NCBI GenBank assembly: GCA_937921525.1
Contig: CAKZUM010000707.1
Span: forward strand, 1 to 9,371
Direction: 5' to 3'
Source: an uncultured Saprospiraceae bacterium
GTDB lineage: Bacteria > Bacteroidota > Bacteroidia > Chitinophagales > Saprospiraceae
DNA: 9,371 bases
Within the stretch, counting starts at the first letter, position 1; each line of letters begins with the position of its first letter. Both the position numbers and the translations under genes were made by a program. The notes below the pieces were generated by a model. It did no database searches. It worked only from the letters and a program-made list of their open reading frames with translations, and had not been told where the DNA came from. Positions 6,698 through 9,371 of this stretch are shown here, in pieces.

Positions 6698-6722
6698 GTT
6701 ACGATCAATACTTGATCGTAAC
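6698..6722 (-). terminator. Perfect 11-bp hairpin spanning the stop codon of the isomerase gene
   Basis: GTTACGATCAA (6698-6708), loop TAC, TTGATCGTAAC (6712-6722). The stem contains the last five codons (VTIKY) and the TGA stop at 6707-6705. No T-tract follows, so it is an mRNA 3' end structure or stability element rather than a classic intrinsic terminator; termination more likely uses the hairpins further downstream at 6647-6563. Confidence 0.5.
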
Positions 6723-8717
6723 ATTCTGAATAGAATCTCCGACCATAATATTATGCACCACATCCATTCCGTTGGTTACTTTTCCAAAGATGGTATAATT
6801 TCCATCCAAATGGGGAGTAGGCGAATGTGTAATAAAGAATTGCGTCCCTTCCGTATGTCTTCCAGCGGAAGCCATTCCTATGTAACCTTCTTGGTCATAA
6901 TGGCTAATAGGTAATTCTGAGCGGATGGTATAGTCTAATCCACCAAAGCCATCTCCCCTCGGACAGCCGCCTTGAATGACAAAATTCGGAACGACTCTAT
7001 GGAATTTTATATTATTATAAAAATCCTTTGTTGCTAATTGAATGAAGTTCAATACAGAACCCGGAGCATCTAGTGGACTCAATTGTAAAATGATATTTCC
7101 TTTATTTGTTTTGATAGTTGCATTGGGTGCCGTGCTAAGGGTAGCCAGTAAAGTAGTGTCTATTAGGTGGTTCGTAGCAACTCTCGAAGGAGGCCCTTCC
7201 TTTTGTCCTTTAAAATGAGCAATTGTTTTTTCGAGTGCATTATAGGTTTCAATAGATGCAGGTAGTGGTAGGTTTTTTAAAGCTGTTTCCATTACAGGCA
7301 AGCTATCCAATAAGAGCGTTTTAAAGTCTATATTTTCATTTTTCAGAGCACCAGCAGCAATAGCAATCATGCCAATATCTCCACTTTTAATAGCCTGAAT
7401 ATATTGTACCCCGATCTCTTTAGATACATTCGTAAAACTACCTCCAAAAATTTTATAAAAATCTACATCATTAGTAATTTTGGATAGGGCTTCAATAATA
7501 CCTGTTTTTTCCATGGCTGTCTGAACGACAGGTAATTGTTTTTGAATGTATTTATAATTCCAGCCATATTCGGCTAATGCTTTCAATAATTGAGTTCTCT
7601 CATATGGATTTGTACTTGCTTCATATTTATTTCTCAATTCATAGTTGATCGCATTTCTGGTATTCGTCATATAGTTGGGTAAGTGACGATTTGCTGCCTC
7701 ATATAAAAGTCCTTGAACAGAATTATTTTCTAGTTCTTTTGCTTTTTTTCTATAGCTGTTTGCCTCTTGAGGAACACCATTTGACACAAAGAATGCAGCA
7801 GCGGTTTGTGCAACATGAAGATTCTCATCTTCTAGTGCCAACAATATATCTGGCTTGACGGCATCATATTCAAAGTTTTTTAAAGCTCTAATAATATTAC
7901 ATTTAACTCGATAATCTTTTTCGCTATTTAGTGCGGATAATAAAACTTGACTGGCTCTGGGTTGGTTGATTTTTCCGAGTGCTAGTGCTAATGCCATTCG
8001 GATTTTTGGGTCTTTATCTGTTTCAAAAGTCTGTGCTAAAGCTTCTACATTATCACTAATTTCAATCCCCTTTGCCCTTGCTAAATAATTGGCAGCTATC
8101 AAACGAACACTTGGTGGATAAGTAAGATTATTAACAAAAGTCAATTGTTTAGAAGTACCTTCTGGTATAATGATGTTCCGCAGTGCATAACGGTAGATGC
8201 CTCTAGCTTGTCCCGTCAGTAGTGCTGTATCAGTAGGACTATAAGTAGAAATGGAACTTAGGGCAGTTAGAAAATCTCTAGAAGCACATCGGCCCACCGC
8301 TTCCAAAATAGCTCCATTCGCATTTTTGTATTTCCCCAAACTATCTAATTGCTCAAATGCGCCAATCAAGAATTGCTCGCCACGCAAATCTCTTTGCTGG
8401 CCAATAGCATGGGCAGCCGCCATTCTAATCTTCTCAAGTGGATCATTCAACAAAATTGCCAAGCTATCTAAAACTGTTTTATCTTGTATCGACCCAAATG
8501 CCTTAACCGCCGCATACCGATAAGTAGGGTCTTTATGACTAAAAAAAGGTAATAGACTATCTGTTAATTGATAGTCTTGAAAGGAGGTAATTTTCAATAA
8601 TAATGGGTCTTCTAAATTTTGTTTGATCTCTGTTAGGATAGGATCAGGAGTTGGCGGCATACATTGGACGAGCAAAAACGCCATAAAAACTAGAATATAG
8701 GTATATTTGATTTTCAT
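6705..8717 (-). CDS. Lipoprotein with HEAT repeats and C-terminal cyclophilin-type peptidyl-prolyl isomerase
   Basis: A 670-residue envelope protein. Residues 1-19 are a lipoprotein-type signal (KIKYTY, hydrophobic VFMAFLL, then LVQC) with Cys19 as probable lipidated residue; Gln at -1 is unusual for a lipobox. From about 50 to 330 the chain is a run of helical pairs of HEAT type, for example DPTYRYAAVKAFGSI (63-77), DPLEKIRMAAAHAIGQ (92-107), DPKIRMALALALGKI (236-250) and DYRVKCNIIRALKNF (268-282); more helices fill about 330-500. The last 140 residues (about 531-668) form a cyclophilin domain: FHRVVPNFVIQGG (572-584) carries the catalytic Arg574, followed by GTQFFI (624-629) and LDGNYTIFGKV (637-647). 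His636 sits where cyclophilin A has Trp121, as expected of a cyclosporin-insensitive bacterial type. Such enzymes speed proline isomerisation in envelope proteins; the HEAT body probably holds a client or partner (inference). The ATG at 8717 is the only sensible start for the signal. Confidence 0.9.
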   Translation of the reverse strand: MKIKYTYILVFMAFLLVQCMPPTPDPILTEIKQNLEDPLLLKITSFQDYQLTDSLLPFFSHKDPTYRYAAVKAFGSIQDKTVLDSLAILLNDPLEKIRMAAAHAIGQQRDLRGEQFLIGAFEQLDSLGKYKNANGAILEAVGRCASRDFLTALSSISTYSPTDTALLTGQARGIYRYALRNIIIPEGTSKQLTFVNNLTYPPSVRLIAANYLARAKGIEISDNVEALAQTFETDKDPKIRMALALALGKINQPRASQVLLSALNSEKDYRVKCNIIRALKNFEYDAVKPDILLALEDENLHVAQTAAAFFVSNGVPQEANSYRKKAKELENNSVQGLLYEAANRHLPNYMTNTRNAINYELRNKYEASTNPYERTQLLKALAEYGWNYKYIQKQLPVVQTAMEKTGIIEALSKITNDVDFYKIFGGSFTNVSKEIGVQYIQAIKSGDIGMIAIAAGALKNENIDFKTLLLDSLPVMETALKNLPLPASIETYNALEKTIAHFKGQKEGPPSRVATNHLIDTTLLATLSTAPNATIKTNKGNIILQLSPLDAPGSVLNFIQLATKDFYNNIKFHRVVPNFVIQGGCPRGDGFGGLDYTIRSELPISHYDQEGYIGMASAGRHTEGTQFFITHSPTPHLDGNYTIFGKVTNGMDVVHNIMVGDSIQNVTIKY

Positions 8718-8741
8718 CTAAAATAGGTATGTTGGTGTTCT

Positions 8742-8802
8742 TTTTCAACTGAATAATGTGGGCGACACTTTCAAAGTGTCGCCCACATTATCCAGTTGAA
8801 AA
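8742..8802. repeat. 61-base near-perfect hairpin upstream of the isomerase gene
   Basis: Thirty-base arms (8742-8771 and 8773-8802) around a single central C, with one mismatch that becomes a G-U wobble in minus-strand RNA. The inner core GTGGGCGACACTTT / AAAGTGTCGCCCAC is nearly that of 3668-3722, while the outer part (TTTTCAACTG...) is unrelated to the outer part there. It starts 25 bases upstream of the isomerase ATG. It could end transcription entering from the right, or lie in the gene's leader. Confidence 0.88.
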
Positions 8803-8857
8803 CGAATACTTTATTGTAAAATAGAGTAAATACTCAATACAAATTGCATAAATCTTG

Positions 8858-8927
8858 TGTTAGCACTCTTGGTGCTAACATAAGTTGGTTGACTCACAGA
8901 GTTATGTTAGTACCAAGAGTGCTAACA
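8858..8927. repeat. 26-bp inverted repeat whose arms are themselves hairpins
   Basis: Arms 8858-8883 and 8902-8927 pair at 25 of 26 positions (the exception is G-T) around an 18-base loop. Each arm is also nearly self-complementary: TGTTAGCAC-TCTTG-GTGCTAACA in the left (8858-8880) and TGTTAGTAC-CAAGA-GTGCTAACA in the right (8905-8927). The DNA or RNA can therefore form one long stem or two short ones. Confidence 0.88.
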
Positions 8928-9216
8928 GAACCACCAATCTAAGCGCAAAAATAGCCCCTTTTAGAATTTTATAGGCTAATGTATACCCGATTTGTTATTT
9001 TTTTGCGTTGTAGTAAAGGGGAATGGAGCGTAGAGAATCGAGAACAGGGATGTAATTCGGTTAAAAGCTATGAGGTTTTATCTACTTTAAAATTTACTCC
9101 TTTGTGGTAAGTCAATCGCTATGTGAGTAGTTAAGACTTGGATTCTATAATTAAGAAGTCTGTGCTTTAATTATACTATCGACAGGATACATTACCGATT
9201 TTGGGATTGCCTAAAA
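8928..9216. other. Gene-free intergenic stretch
   Basis: No open frame of credible length, no tRNA-like T-loop and no recognised riboswitch or structured RNA was seen on either strand. The only structures are weak AT-rich inverted repeats, such as TATAATTAA (9146-9154) with TTAATTATA (9167-9175), and the possible promoter box at 8946-8953. Together with the flanking hairpins, the gene-free interval runs from 8718 to the window end. Confidence 0.6.
8946..8953 (-). promoter_or_regulatory. Candidate -7 promoter box (TATTTTTG) reading toward the isomerase gene
   Basis: Minus-strand TATTTTTG fits the Bacteroidota -7 consensus TAnnTTTG. No good TTTG -33 box was found upstream. If used, it would give a leader of about 220 bases carrying both hairpins at 8858-8927 and 8742-8802 before the ATG at 8717. 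Confidence 0.28.
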
Positions 9217-9288
9217 TTTGCTGGACAATAGGAAATTGTCCAGCAAAACGGACACTTCTTGTCCAGCAATTTCCCATTGCTGGACAAG
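9217..9288. repeat. Isolated double-hairpin unit of the dispersed family
   Basis: Hairpin A: TTTGCTGGACAAT (9217-9229), loop AGGAA, perfect complement at 9235-9247. Hairpin B: CTTGTCCAGCAAT (9258-9270), loop TTCCC, perfect complement at 9276-9288. Ten bases separate them. The layout and link length match the units of the 161-395 array, but the pair closing each loop is T-A here and C-G in hairpin A of the array, so the stem is kept by a paired change. Both stems are perfect at 13 bp. Confidence 0.92.
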
Positions 9289-9347
9289 GCAGACTTTTTG
9301 ATGCAACAATCAGGCATATAACCGACTATTTAGATTAACCGAGAATC

Positions 9348-9371
9348 GCTCTCCTTTAGGGGTTGGGGGTA
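9348..9371. repeat. Possible start of a CTCCTTTAGGGG-GGGG type intergenic repeat at the window edge
   Basis: The window ends in CTCTCCTTTAGGGG followed by TTGGGGGTA, a C/G-skewed motif unlike the AT-rich surroundings. It resembles short CTCCC-TTTAGGG-TTGGGGG sequences I recall from intergenic regions of Bacteroidota genomes. It is cut by the edge, so the extent and any second arm cannot be seen. Confidence 0.3.

Noticed and set aside
6696..6914. Plus-strand open frame of 72 codons, and another at 8251-8523
   Set aside because: Antisense to the isomerase gene; the first begins in the stop-codon hairpin and covers the conserved cyclophilin motif on the other strand.
8702..8709. Plus-strand TATATTTG as a promoter
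   Set aside because: It fits TAnnTTTG but lies within the signal-peptide codons of the minus-strand isomerase gene and no plus-strand gene follows.
9001..9110. Structured RNA gene or decayed gene in the right-hand gap
   Set aside because: Somewhat GC-richer, but no tRNA, tmRNA, 6S or SRP-like landmarks and only very short open frames, such as a ten-codon one near 9023.

Overview
The window looks like a chromosomal stretch from a marine- or saprospira-type member of the Bacteroidota. The support is an AT-rich sequence with few purine-rich Shine-Dalgarno sites, a type IX secretion gene (porQ, cut at the left edge) that is confined to that phylum, and matches to the Bacteroidota -7 promoter box TAnnTTTG. 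Genus cannot be fixed from the sequence alone.

Layout, left to right: 1-153 (-) the first 51 codons of porQ; 161-395 a tandem array of 87-bp hairpin units that fills the whole gap; 403-1824 (-) a multi-pass GT-C type glycosyltransferase; 1887-2015 a 129-bp nested palindrome and 2031-2072 a terminator; 2109-2969 (-) an MscS-type mechanosensitive channel; 3161-3643 (+) recX, the only plus-strand gene, starting at TTG; 3668-3722 a two-way terminator-like hairpin; 3742-6465 (-) a 907-residue AddB-like PD-(D/E)XK nuclease; 6538-6722 a cluster of hairpins; 6705-8717 (-) a lipoprotein with a HEAT-repeat body and a C-terminal cyclophilin domain; 8718-9371 a gene-free stretch of about 650 bases holding several further hairpins.

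The genes do not form an obvious pathway. porQ, the glycosyltransferase, MscS and the lipoprotein isomerase are envelope functions; RecX and the AddB-like nuclease belong to recombination and DNA-end processing, but neither recA nor a partner helicase gene is visible. Every intergenic gap except the mscS-recX divergent spacer carries long inverted repeats, so most genes are probably separate transcription units.

The most interesting content is in the gaps. A family of short hairpins built from an 11-mer (TTGCTGGACAA and its complement) occurs as a tandem array, as an isolated two-hairpin unit and as a degenerate cluster. Its copies differ by paired changes that keep the stems intact. A second hairpin core (GYGRGCGACACTTT) occurs at two distant sites, again with a compensatory pair. 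This resembles REP/BIME-type repeats, but no associated transposase is in the window and function is unknown.
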